From assembly GCA_015485995.1 (NCBI GenBank), contig WFSP01000004.1:1-13119 (forward strand): a DNA stretch of 13,119 nt. Direction: 5' to 3'. This stretch comes from Caldisericales bacterium. GTDB taxonomy: Bacteria; Caldisericota; Caldisericia; Caldisericales; Caldisericaceae. Positions 5,623 to 13,117 of this stretch are shown here, in pieces. Position 1 is the first letter of the stretch. Every line of letters begins with the position of its first letter. The translations under genes and the position numbers were made by a program. The notes below the pieces were generated by a model. It had not been told where the DNA came from, made no database searches, and was given only the letters and a program-made list of their open reading frames with translations.

Positions 5623-7074
5623 TTATCCGAGAAATTTTCTAAAACTTGCCGCGTTGACAATAAGCTCGGGCAAACCTTCCATGCGGTTCTCGGCAAGGGA
5701 CTTCAAAATGCAATTTGTTGTTTCCCTATGCAGCGTATGTATATCAAAATTTCCAATAAGCTCCTTTATTTTAACTTTTATCTCAGAAGGCACAAACGGA
5801 GAATCCGGATTATAAAATCTTAGTGAGAAACGCAGATCCTCTTCAAAATGTCTATAAACTGTTTTGGCAAATTCAAAATCGCCTTTTGTAAGAGCATTTA
5901 ATCCTAATAGTTCAGGGGGAAAACCAATAGAATACATCGAAGCGGTAAATTTTATTGCACGTGGCAGTTTTATCCCGCCTACCCCACGAGAATATCCGAA
6001 TAGCCCCACATGCGGTTTTCTTTTTCTTCTGCCCGGAATATAATTTGAAACTCTGTTTATTATCGCCGAAAGGTCGGAAATCTGTGATCTGTAAGCTTGA
6101 GAATACCTATCAATGATTGCCATTGCTTTGTTTATATCAAATTTGTCAAAAGGTTTTTCTTCGAAATTTTTTATTTTATTTATGGCTTGTTTCACTTCTT
6201 CCGGAGTATAATCATATTTGAAAGCGGACTGTGCCGTAAACGTATGGGCGCCTGCATATTCTTCAAGTACATTGTCTACATTTCCTGGTGCAAACCTTCC
6301 TCTAAAAGGAGATGAGCCCACACCCACTATTGGGTAAATTTTTATTCCGCTACTTTCCGAAAGCTCATAAAATCTTCCAAGGGCTATTTTATTTATCACG
6401 GTTGCGCTAAGCAATCCATAATTCAGGGCAGGGTCAGAGCGTGCGAGAAAAACTCTTTGATAATGAACGTCTTTGTCTTTTAAATATTTTCCGAGGATAC
6501 CCGAGGAATTGAGTATATGTTCCATATCTTCAAAAAGCGGTATTACATTAATCTTTTCCGGGCCAAACTCGCCTATCCAATCCTTTACTTTCGTATCAAA
6601 AACGATTTTATTTTGTTTCCCTGCGACAAAATCCTTATAATAATGGTAAACACGGTTTATTGATTCTGCTGAAGTTGCCATGGGAAGTATCACTTCAAAT
6701 ACCGGTGCAATATCGTTTCCGTAGAATAGCCGTGCGGCATCGAAGGAACGCGGAATACTCTCGAGTGTTTCAAGGAGAATTTTAGACTCGGTTTTTTCAA
6801 CTTTCGGATTCGGCACTCTAAGTGTAATAAAAATATCTTTGCCGATTTTGTTTTCCATAAAAAAGCCATGGTATTTTGTAAGCAGTTTCTTAACAACAAA
6901 ATTATCTGCTTCTTTGCCTTCATAATCCCACATTTGTTCGTCGCACCCAAGATGAGAAAATGCATAGTATGCTTCTTTTATCTCTTCTTCTCCCCCGAGC
7001 TCGCTACTATCTGAGAAAAACGGAAAGCTAACGTTATCAGGGTGCTGAGTGCTCATACATTTTGGTATTTTCAT
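5623..7074 (-). CDS. ppcA: archaeal-type phosphoenolpyruvate carboxylase
   Basis: The 483-residue protein is full length for the archaeal-type PEPC family (about 480-520) and far shorter than the ~900-residue bacterial/plant enzyme. It carboxylates PEP with bicarbonate to oxaloacetate in the cytosol, which replenishes C4 acids. Family hallmarks are MSTQHPDN at 7-14, FLARSDPALNYG at 209-220, GVGSSPFRGRFAPG at 251-264 (active-site loop), and the block KPHVGLFGYSRGVGGIKLPR at 353-372 followed by FTASMYSIGFPPELLG. The end, SFRKFLG, is also typical. The start is supported by AGGAGGG seven bases before the ATG. A TATAAT at 7113-7118 would drive it independently just behind the terminator of the upstream transcript. 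The sigma gene lies 162 bases downstream on the same strand. In bacteria this PEPC type is sporadic and thought to be spread by transfer. Confidence 0.94.
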   Translation of the reverse strand: MKIPKCMSTQHPDNVSFPFFSDSSELGGEEEIKEAYYAFSHLGCDEQMWDYEGKEADNFVVKKLLTKYHGFFMENKIGKDIFITLRVPNPKVEKTESKILLETLESIPRSFDAARLFYGNDIAPVFEVILPMATSAESINRVYHYYKDFVAGKQNKIVFDTKVKDWIGEFGPEKINVIPLFEDMEHILNSSGILGKYLKDKDVHYQRVFLARSDPALNYGLLSATVINKIALGRFYELSESSGIKIYPIVGVGSSPFRGRFAPGNVDNVLEEYAGAHTFTAQSAFKYDYTPEEVKQAINKIKNFEEKPFDKFDINKAMAIIDRYSQAYRSQISDLSAIINRVSNYIPGRRKRKPHVGLFGYSRGVGGIKLPRAIKFTASMYSIGFPPELLGLNALTKGDFEFAKTVYRHFEEDLRFSLRFYNPDSPFVPSEIKVKIKELIGNFDIHTLHRETTNCILKSLAENRMEGLPELIVNAASFRKFLG

Positions 7075-7112
7075 ATCTTTCCCTCCTTCGCTTCGAGAAC
7101 TGAAATTTTTAC

Positions 7113-7118
7113 ATTATA
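7113..7118 (-). promoter_or_regulatory. -10 element of the PEP carboxylase promoter
   Basis: A perfect TATAAT (context TTTTGTATAATG) on the minus strand lies 38 bases before the ATG, leaving a leader of about 30 bases with the Shine-Dalgarno. The -35 position falls in the T tract of the preceding terminator and is not a good consensus. Confidence 0.5.
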
Positions 7119-7658
7119 CAAAATCGCTTGAAAATAAAAAACGGGGCTTACTATAGTGCCCCGCAGTAAAAACAAATTTTATAATGCCTGTTTTTATAAC
7201 AATAAGTGCCAAAATGCCGCTTGCAAGCGCCGTAAAGAGCTGAGGCAAAGAAAGCATATTAACAAGTTTGGGCGGTACCTTTACGATGTGCCTTACAGAG
7301 AAAGAAAGGTATACTTAAAAACAGCACCGACAATAATCCCTGCAATCATCCCCGGCCATTTAAATCGCTTCAGCAACCCGAAGGAAAGCGTATAGACAGC
7401 ATTGCCAACCATTATAATAGGCGGAAGGATAATTAACGGCATAAGGCCCGCAATAAAAGCAACCCAAGGGGTAAAGCTGCCAACAGTAGCCCCTCCTGCA
7501 GCACCTAAAATATAAGTTGCAATGATTAAAACAAAATTAACAACAGGCCCTGTAATGTATTGAGGAAGCTTCAAAGCAGGAAACAAAGCGGCTATTGCAA
7601 GAAAGACAGCCGCATAAGTTATAAACTTTATCTTTCTATTTTCTTTTGATGAATTCAC
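7114..7658 (-). pseudogene. ECF-transporter S component (vitamin/micronutrient-type), frameshifted
   Basis: The first 121 residues start at a GTG with AAGGAGGG six bases upstream. They are strongly hydrophobic with about four membrane segments (FITYAAVFLAIAALFPALKL; VNFVLIIATYILGAAGGATV; then FIAGLMPLIILPPIIMVGNA; MIAGIIVGAVFKYTFLSL). The frame stops at 7293-7295. In another frame, from 7296, the missing C-terminal end is plain: VRHIVKVPPKLVNMLSLPQL, then FTALASGILALIVIKTGII. One deleted base in the CTTTCTCT region explains this. The combined ~180 residues match the usual size of energy-coupling-factor S components. The second frame runs through the terminator hairpin to a TAA at 7114-7116, so the original stop may also be lost. 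The gene follows the hydrogenase remnant with only one base between stop and start, so the two were translationally coupled. Substrate is unknown. Confidence 0.75.
7131..7163 (-). terminator. rho-independent terminator
   Basis: On the minus strand, CGGGGC (7163-7158) pairs with GCCCCG (7147-7142) around a loop that is itself palindromic (ACTATAGT). TTTTTTATTTT follows directly. This is a textbook intrinsic terminator ending the hydrogenase/ECF-S transcript and separating it from the PEP carboxylase gene. Confidence 0.88.
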
Positions 7659-7659
7659 A

Positions 7660-7961
7660 TTATCCCTCCTTAGAAAACTTTTTCCATAAAGTTCTCTTTA
7701 CAAGACGTGTGTGCAAAAGTTTGTGCGCCTTTTCGCTTCCGGGTTTGCCAAGATAATTACTGTAAAGTTCCTTTATCTGTGGATTCTGATACGATTTCCT
7801 AACTTTGCTTTTTCGTCATCGTTGTAAAGAGCTTCCGCTCTCTTTTTAACAATCTCCGCATTTGTAAGTATAGGCTGCCCGCCTCCTCCTATGCACCCGC
7901 CAGGGCACGCCATAACTTCAATAAAATGAACTTTTTTCCTCCCCTTCCATTCTTTACAAAC
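7660..7961 (-). pseudogene. C-terminal remnant of an [FeFe] hydrogenase, frameshifted
   Basis: The minus strand from 7961 reads VCKEWKGRKKVHFIEV and then MACPGGCIGGGGQP (7913-7872). This is the conserved third H-cluster motif, containing the Cys ligands to the active-site cluster. It continues ILTNAEIVKKRAEALYNDDE and KAKL. One base is missing at about 7800, and the next frame continues YQNPQIKELYSNYLGKPGSE, then KAHKLLHTRLVKRTLWKK, to a TAA at 7660-7662. That is the complete 'iron hydrogenase small subunit' C-terminal domain, ending in the typical LHT. Only about 100 of the expected 400-600 residues remain. The first two H-cluster motifs and all ferredoxin domains are gone, replaced by transposase sequence upstream of about 7961. 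It cannot make a functional enzyme. It lies just downstream of the formate operon on the same strand. Confidence 0.85.
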
Positions 7962-8155
7962 TTACTCTCCAGATTATGGTGTCCAATATCACTTTAAGTG
8001 TATTTCATATCATATCTCTGTATTATCTTTCCTATGGTAAGGTAGAAATTAATTTAACATTTATTTCATTATAGTACTGGTCAAGTAAAGGCTTTATTTT
8101 TCCTTTCCCCAAATGAGGATGCTCTTTTCTTGTTTCTCGCTGGGATTTAACAACT
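7940..8155 (-). pseudogene. remnant of an IS481/IS3-like transposase (N-terminal helix-turn-helix part)
   Basis: Read on the minus strand from about 8155: VVKSQRETRKEHPHLGKGKI, then KPLLDQYYNEINVKLIST. After a frame change near 8040 it continues LTIGKIIQRYDMKYT, a stop, SDIGHHNLESKFVKNGRGGKK. The pattern 'hP.lGK.KI..LL' followed by 'STIGKII.R..' is the DNA-binding region preceding the integrase core in IS481- and IS3-type transposases. The catalytic core is absent and the sequence runs into the hydrogenase remnant around 7940-7961. Frame changes and a stop mark it as dead. Boundaries are approximate. I cannot tell whether it is the same family as the element at the left edge. Confidence 0.6.
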
Positions 8156-8402
8156 AAAGATTATCAATTCTCGCTGTATTTATCTACTATCAGGTTAATG
8201 GTGGAAGAAGCGACAGCGGTTCAACAATTTCCGAGGCAATGAAACTTATTAGAGAAAAAGGGGTGATACGCTTTCAGAATTTCCTTACAACGACCGATTT
8301 TACATAACACAACCAACCGAAACACAGTTGCAAGAAGCTTTTCTGTACAGATTTGTAGGCTATGCTGAATTTTCTCCGCAAACTACATTACGCAATAATT
8401 AA
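8156..8402 (+). pseudogene. remnant of a papain-like (C1) cysteine peptidase
   Basis: On the plus strand, KDYQFS (8156-8173) is followed in another frame by FIYYQVNGGRSDSGSTISEA and MKLIREKGV. After a missing base at about 8264 it continues DTLSEFPYNDRFYITQPTET, then QLQEAFLYRFVGYAEF, to a TAA at 8400-8402. The 'F.YNQVNGG....GS....A..LI...G...LSEFPY' pattern is that of the central part of bacterial papain-fold peptidases. The catalytic Cys and His regions are not visible. At least two frame changes and truncation at both ends make it non-functional. It converges on and abuts the formate operon's last gene. Confidence 0.6.
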
Positions 8403-9031
8403 AATATGATGCACTCAGGTGCTGAATAGATATTCATTCGGGTTTCTCTTAAAAAGCCTATCAATGTAATACGGCTGCTTTCTGCTTTTTCTACGGCACG
8501 GTCTGTTGGTGCAGAATGTGATGCAATAATTTTAATACCTGCTCTCCTCGCATATTGTACAATTGTTTCATTTACTCTGGCGCTGGTAAGAAGGATAGGA
8601 GTGTATCGCAATTTTCTTTTTAGCAACGCATCTCCTATCGCTTTTTGCACCGCACTCCTCCGGGAGATATCTTCGAATGCAGAAAGCAACTGTTCTCCAT
8701 TGGAGGTTCCGGATACATGGGTTCCCCCCGTTTGCCTGAAAATTGTGCTTCTTTCGAATAGTGCATGCATAAGTCTAAAGAGATTACTTATTGGCATTCC
8801 GATTTCTTTGCTTGGTGGAAGTGTTTCTAAAACTCCTTTTTTAACCTCTGCGTAAAAATTCTTTTCACCCTTTTGCGTTTCAAAGTATATCCTTTTCACC
8901 TCATCTATACTGTTTATCACTCTTTCCGTAAACAAATACCCATAAACGAGTTTTTCTTCGCTAAACGGAGAACATCGAACTCTGTCTGTAAATTTGCTGT
9001 TTACAAATATGTTTATTATGTGCTCTTCCAC
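8399..9031 (-). CDS. fdhD: FdhD-type formate dehydrogenase accessory (sulfur carrier) protein, lacking the CxxC
   Basis: FdhD carries sulfur from a cysteine desulfurase to the bis-MGD cofactor of formate dehydrogenase. Family motifs seen are LVYGYLFTERVI at 28-39, FRQTGGTHVSG at 98-108, EDISRRSAVQKAIGDALL at 120-137 (usually EDVGRHNAVDKVIG), ILLTSARVNETIVQYARRAG at 146-165, ASHSAPTDRAVEKA at 170-183 and ITLIGFLRETRMNIYS at 188-203. The sulfur-transfer loop, normally SxCGxCG before the TGG motif, is missing. Residues 66-80 (GVLETLPPSKEIGMP) hold no Cys. The only cysteines are C20 and C207. At 210 residues it is 40-70 shorter than usual. The GTG at 9031 has no Shine-Dalgarno, and FdhD-like sequence continues upstream in frame (IEYGKINKVIDSV) to about 9070 without ATG, GTG or TTG. 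Translation may start at an AUU overlapping the mobA stop, or the start codon has been lost. Confidence 0.85.
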   Translation of the reverse strand: MEEHIINIFVNSKFTDRVRCSPFSEEKLVYGYLFTERVINSIDEVKRIYFETQKGEKNFYAEVKKGVLETLPPSKEIGMPISNLFRLMHALFERSTIFRQTGGTHVSGTSNGEQLLSAFEDISRRSAVQKAIGDALLKRKLRYTPILLTSARVNETIVQYARRAGIKIIASHSAPTDRAVEKAESSRITLIGFLRETRMNIYSAPECIIF

Positions 9032-9080
9032 GACGCTATCGATTACTTTGTTAATTTTTCCATATTCAATACTGATAATT

Positions 9081-9686
9081 TTAATCTTTTTCGTCTTTTG
9101 TAGCCTCCAATGCTTTTTCCAAATCTGCCTTTGTATTTATATTAAAAAACGTGACGAGCTCTCTATCGAATTGTTCTATCTCTTTTTCCGTAAGATACTG
9201 CACTCTTTTCCCTTTAAGGAGCGTGCGCATCTTATAATTTTTATATTTTACCTCTTTTTTTAATTCTTGCAAAAGACTCCTTTTGTAGAAAGCAAACAGT
9301 GGCTCAATAAACCCGTTTTTCATTAAAGGTATATAAATTTCACTTTCTTCTTTTAAGGAATTGTACATATATGTGAGCAAATCTCTGTTTATGAATGGCA
9401 TATCGCATGCGGTAATGAAAACAAAATCCGTGCTAGTATTTAAAAAAGCCGTAAGCAACCCCCCCTTCGGGCCAATATCTTTTACAACATCCGGAATGGT
9501 TTTGTGGGGGAGAGGAAATACCTTCCTACCTATAAAAAGAGGTACTCCTTCAAACACAGTTTCAAGTATTGAGTACGTCCGCTGGATAACAAGCTTATTC
9601 TTTAAGGAAAGAAACACTTTGTCTTTTCCTAATCTTTTGCCTTTTCCGCCGACTAAAATTACAGATGTTACACTAATTTGTTTCAA
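9081..9686 (-). CDS. mobA: molybdenum cofactor guanylyltransferase
   Basis: The 201-residue protein transfers GMP from GTP to molybdopterin and gives the MGD form of the cofactor needed by the formate dehydrogenase encoded in this operon. The nucleotide-binding loop is ILVGGKGKRLGKDK at 10-23 (family GGxSxRMGxDK). PDVVKDIGPKGGLLTAF at 65-81 and ITACDMPF at 91-98 follow; D95 would bind Mg. EPLFAFYKRSLL at 128-139 and FFNINTKADL near the C-terminus complete the family pattern. Length is normal (about 190-210). The start is a TTG at 9686, with AAGGAG ten bases upstream inside fdhC. The gene overlaps fdhC by 14 bases, so translation is coupled. A Lys replaces the first Ser of the loop, a mild deviation. 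The gene runs into fdhD without a spacer. Confidence 0.9.
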   Translation of the reverse strand: MKQISVTSVILVGGKGKRLGKDKVFLSLKNKLVIQRTYSILETVFEGVPLFIGRKVFPLPHKTIPDVVKDIGPKGGLLTAFLNTSTDFVFITACDMPFINRDLLTYMYNSLKEESEIYIPLMKNGFIEPLFAFYKRSLLQELKKEVKYKNYKMRTLLKGKRVQYLTEKEIEQFDRELVTFFNINTKADLEKALEATKDEKD

Positions 9687-10530
9687 ATTTGGATGGCTCC
9701 TTTTTCAAGTAAATGTACCAGTAAATAACGCCGACAAAAAATGCTCCTCCTATAATATTTCCTATAGTCACTGGTATCAGGTTATTTACGGCAAATGTAC
9801 TCCAGTTAAGCGATGCAAATGCACTTGTAGATTTTCCTGTCGCAGTTATTACTGATGGGGCGCTCTTTAAAAGTATGCCGTAAGGAATAAAAGTCATGTT
9901 TGCTACACTGTGTTCAAACCCTGAAGCAACAAATGCCATTATTGGAAAATAGATTGCAAAGATTTTTCCCACAACGTCTTTTGCCGACATTGCCATCCAG
10001 ACTGCAAGGCACACAAGCCAGTTGCAACCAATTCCACGCATAAGGGCTTGCAAGAAGGTAAGGTGTACTTTTGCGTTTGCAATATTTACTGCAGCTGCAC
10101 CTACGGCACTCCCGTTTACAGCCCACAAACCTGAGTAGAACATCATGAGAACGATAATCATCGAGCCTATAAAATTGCCCACATATACAATTCCCCATGC
10201 TTTAAATAGTTCGCTCCACCTGATTTTTTTCTCTAATGCTGCAATTACGATGAGGTTGTCTCCCGTAAATAACTCGCTTCCTGCTATGACAACGAGCATA
10301 AGACCTACGCTAAAGACACTTCCACCAAGGAATTTTGCGAATCCGACACTCATCTTTGTTCCTATATCGTGGACTACCATAATGAACAGTTCCGTGCCAA
10401 ATCCAATAAATGCACCCGCAAGAATGGCAAGCACGAAAAATTTCTTCATAGGGATGTGGCATTTCCCATGGCATACATCTCTTACCTTTTCAGCAATTTG
10501 TGGCGGTGCGAAAAAATTAAGTTCGTTCAT
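9673..10530 (-). CDS. fdhC: formate channel/transporter of the FNT family
   Basis: The 285-residue protein fits the six-helix formate/nitrite transporter family, which forms pentameric channels in the cytoplasmic membrane. Signature segments are GSELFTGDN at 84-92 (the omega-loop region), ALMRGIGCNWLVCLAVWMA at 162-180, and ASGFEHSVANM at 202-212 with the central pore histidine H207. The N-terminus (FFAPPQIAEKV) resembles the start of FocA/FdhC proteins. The neighbouring formate dehydrogenase indicates formate rather than nitrite as substrate, most likely uptake of formate for oxidation, though these channels can work both ways. A GAGGAGG sits six bases before the ATG. The gene starts ten bases after the fdhA stop. 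Confidence 0.93.
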   Translation of the reverse strand: MNELNFFAPPQIAEKVRDVCHGKCHIPMKKFFVLAILAGAFIGFGTELFIMVVHDIGTKMSVGFAKFLGGSVFSVGLMLVVIAGSELFTGDNLIVIAALEKKIRWSELFKAWGIVYVGNFIGSMIIVLMMFYSGLWAVNGSAVGAAAVNIANAKVHLTFLQALMRGIGCNWLVCLAVWMAMSAKDVVGKIFAIYFPIMAFVASGFEHSVANMTFIPYGILLKSAPSVITATGKSTSAFASLNWSTFAVNNLIPVTIGNIIGGAFFVGVIYWYIYLKKEPSKFETN

Positions 10531-10540
10531 TTTTGCCTCC

Positions 10541-13117
10541 TCATATTTTTTCTATTTTGCATGCTGCAACTTTGTATTCTGGGATTTTTGCAATAGGATC
10601 CAAAACTGGGTTAGTCAAAATGTTTACTGCTGCCTCTCTAAAGTGGAAAGATGCAAATACAATACCCCGTTTCGGCCTATCCGAAACTTTTGCTTTCAGC
10701 TTAATGCTTCCTCTTCTCGTTGTTACTTTTACCATGCTTACATCTTGCACGTTTAGTTTTTCTGCATCAGCAGGGTTTATTTCAATATAGTTATGCGGTA
10801 CAAATGCATCGAGTACCTTCACTCTGCGTGTTTCGTTGCCTGAATGGTAGTGGTAAAGTATTCTGCCTGTTGTAAGGAGGAATGGATATTCTTCATCTGG
10901 TAGTTCCTTTGGAGCTTTATATTCAACAGGGGAGATAAGCCCCCTGCCGTTTGGGCGCTTGAACTGTCCGTTCCTGTGCAAAACTTTTGTCCCCGGATGA
11001 TTATCGCTGGTGCAGGGCCATTGTAACCTTTGCTTTTCCAGTCTGTTATGGTGGATTCCCCCATAGGACGGGGTAAGTTTTGCGGCTTCGTCCATAATTT
11101 CGGCGCTGTTTTTGTAATGCATTTTGTATCCCATTGCAGAGGATACATCGCAGATAATTTCCCAGTCAAATTTTGTTCCCTCAGGTTTTTCGCGCGCAAT
11201 GTGCAATAGCTGTACTCTTCTCTCTGTATTCGTAAATGTCCCGTCCTTTTCATACGCTGCTGCAGCAGGAAACACAACATCAGCAAGTTCTGCTGTTTCC
11301 GAGAGGAAAATATCCTGAACTGCAAGAAATTCTAACTTTTCAAAACCCTTTCGTGCATTCGTAATATCAGGTTCACTCATCATAGGGTTTTCCCCCATAA
11401 TATAAACGGCTCTCAGCTCTCCTTTTAGTGCTTTTTCGCCGAATTCAGAAACTGGTATCCCTGCATTGTGTGGAAGTTTTACCCCCCATGCTTTTTCAAA
11501 CTTCTCCCATACCTTCTCATCTGTTACTTTCTGGTAGCCAGGAAATACGTTTGGCAGTGCACCAAGGTCGCAGGCGCCCTGCACATTTGCCTGCCCCCTC
11601 AAAGGATTAATCCCTGCACCTTCTCTTCCTAAATTACCCGTTATAAGGGCAAGGTTTGCTATACTAAGTACGTTATCTGTGCCCGTTGTATGTTGTGTGA
11701 TCCCCATTGTATAGAAAATCGTTGCATTTTTTGCCTTTCCATAAGTTTCTGCTGCCTGCCTAATAAGGTTTTTATCTACGCCTGTGATTTTGGAAACCGT
11801 ATCAAGATCATATCTTTTTACAACTTCTTTAAATTTTTCAAACCCTTCGGTATGCTCTTTTATAAAATTTTCATCTATGAGATTTTCGTCAATAATTATT
11901 TTCATTATGCCATTTAGAAGCGCAACGTCAGTTCCGGGATTATGCTGAATATATATGTCTGCGACTTTTGCAATATCTATTTTTCTTGGATCGCAAACGA
12001 TAATCTTTGCACCATCTTCCCTTTGATGTTTTTTTACAATTTGGGAAAGGACAGGATGCGTTTCTGTCATATTAGAGCCGATAATAAACATTACGTCAGC
12101 ATCTTTTATGTCATCTATGGAGTTTGTCGCAGCGCCTGCACCCAATGCTTTGCCTAAGCCGGTAACTGTAGAAGAGTGGCAGAGCCGCGCACAGTTATCC
12201 ACATTGTTTGTGCCAATCGCTGCACGTGCAAATTTTTGAACTACAAAATTATCTTCGTTTGTGCAGCGTGAAGAACCCAAAATCCCAATCGAATCTGGGC
12301 CGTATTTTTCTTTTATTTCTTTCAGGCGGTTTGCCGTAAATTGCATTGCCTCATCCCAGCTTGCCTCCCTAAACTTGCCATTCTCTTTAATCAGGGGGTG
12401 AGTAAGTCTATCCTTGCTGTTTACATATTCGTATCCGAATCTTCCCTTTACACAAGTCTTGCCATCGTTCACCAGTGGATTTTCAATGCCTCTTGCCATT
12501 ACGAGGTTATTGCCTTTGTCTCTATAAAGCGATAGATTACAGCCTACTCCGCAGTAAGCACAAATTGTATCTGTTCTTTCAAGCTGGTATATTTTTCCTT
12601 TGCCAATTCGTGGTTTTTCTATCAGGGCACCAACAGGGCATGCTTGGACACATTCTCCGCAGAACTGGCAACTGGTTTGTTCCAGAGGCAGACTAAACGG
12701 AGTGGCAACTTCTGATTTGTATCCCCTCATTGCTATGCCGATCGCTTCAACAATTGCCTGATTTTCACAGGCGTTCACACACCGCCTGCAGAGAATGCAT
12801 TTTTGTGGATCAAACCGTATAAAAGGATTTGTATCCCACGAAGTTTCTCTCTGTTTTACAAATGCTTCTTTTTCGTCAAGGAATTCGCTTTTCTTTATAC
12901 CAAATTGATAAGCAAGGTCTTGCAATATGCAATCTCCATCCTTATCGCAGGTCATACAATCAAGAGGGTGGTGTGCCAGTGCAAGCTCGAGGTTCATTTT
13001 TCTTGCCTCTCTTACAGTAGGTGTATTTGTGAAAATTTCCATTCCTTCTCTTACTTCTGTAATACAGGAACGTTGTAATGTTCTTGCCCCCTTTACTTCC
13101 ACAACACAAACTCCGCA
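10541..13117 (-). CDS. fdhA: formate dehydrogenase catalytic (alpha) subunit, NuoG-type, Cys form; 5' end outside window
   Basis: At least 858 residues are visible. Numbered from the GTG at 13102, the order is as follows. The end of a [2Fe-2S] ferredoxin domain (CGVC just before residue 1, C13). A His-Cys3 [4Fe-4S] site (H45, C49, C52, C58). A two-cluster ferredoxin domain (C102/105/108/112 and C145/148/151/155). The Mo/W-bis-MGD oxidoreductase with its [4Fe-4S] site at C181, C184, C188, C217. RLCHSS at 306-311 places Cys308 (codon 12179-12181) where Escherichia coli FdhF has selenocysteine, followed by the catalytic His309. Family reaction: formate to CO2, with electrons passed along the Fe-S chain to partner diaphorase or hydrogenase subunits. 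The molybdopterin dinucleotide-binding domain lies at the C-terminus (EEYPFLLTTGRILYHYHSG). W and Mo forms cannot be told apart. The gene heads the operon as far as can be seen; partner subunits may lie upstream. Confidence 0.93.
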   Translation of the reverse strand, partial: CGVCVVEVKGARTLQRSCITEVREGMEIFTNTPTVREARKMNLELALAHHPLDCMTCDKDGDCILQDLAYQFGIKKSEFLDEKEAFVKQRETSWDTNPFIRFDPQKCILCRRCVNACENQAIVEAIGIAMRGYKSEVATPFSLPLEQTSCQFCGECVQACPVGALIEKPRIGKGKIYQLERTDTICAYCGVGCNLSLYRDKGNNLVMARGIENPLVNDGKTCVKGRFGYEYVNSKDRLTHPLIKENGKFREASWDEAMQFTANRLKEIKEKYGPDSIGILGSSRCTNEDNFVVQKFARAAIGTNNVDNCARLCHSSTVTGLGKALGAGAATNSIDDIKDADVMFIIGSNMTETHPVLSQIVKKHQREDGAKIIVCDPRKIDIAKVADIYIQHNPGTDVALLNGIMKIIIDENLIDENFIKEHTEGFEKFKEVVKRYDLDTVSKITGVDKNLIRQAAETYGKAKNATIFYTMGITQHTTGTDNVLSIANLALITGNLGREGAGINPLRGQANVQGACDLGALPNVFPGYQKVTDEKVWEKFEKAWGVKLPHNAGIPVSEFGEKALKGELRAVYIMGENPMMSEPDITNARKGFEKLEFLAVQDIFLSETAELADVVFPAAAAYEKDGTFTNTERRVQLLHIAREKPEGTKFDWEIICDVSSAMGYKMHYKNSAEIMDEAAKLTPSYGGIHHNRLEKQRLQWPCTSDNHPGTKVLHRNGQFKRPNGRGLISPVEYKAPKELPDEEYPFLLTTGRILYHYHSGNETRRVKVLDAFVPHNYIEINPADAEKLNVQDVSMVKVTTRRGSIKLKAKVSDRPKRGIVFASFHFREAAVNILTNPVLDPIAKIPEYKVAACKIEKI

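Noticed and set aside
9081..9110. Programmed frameshift fusing MobA and FdhD at the GAAAAAG run
   Set aside because: FdhD lies in the +1 frame relative to MobA and no standard slippery heptamer fits. Stop-coupled reinitiation or a lost start is simpler.
10145..10790. Plus-strand open frames opposite fdhC and fdhA
   Set aside because: These are shadow frames of strongly conserved minus-strand genes with no recognisable motifs.
12179..12181. Possible selenocysteine codon at the formate dehydrogenase active site
   Set aside because: The codon is TGC (Cys), not TGA, so no selenocysteine insertion is needed.
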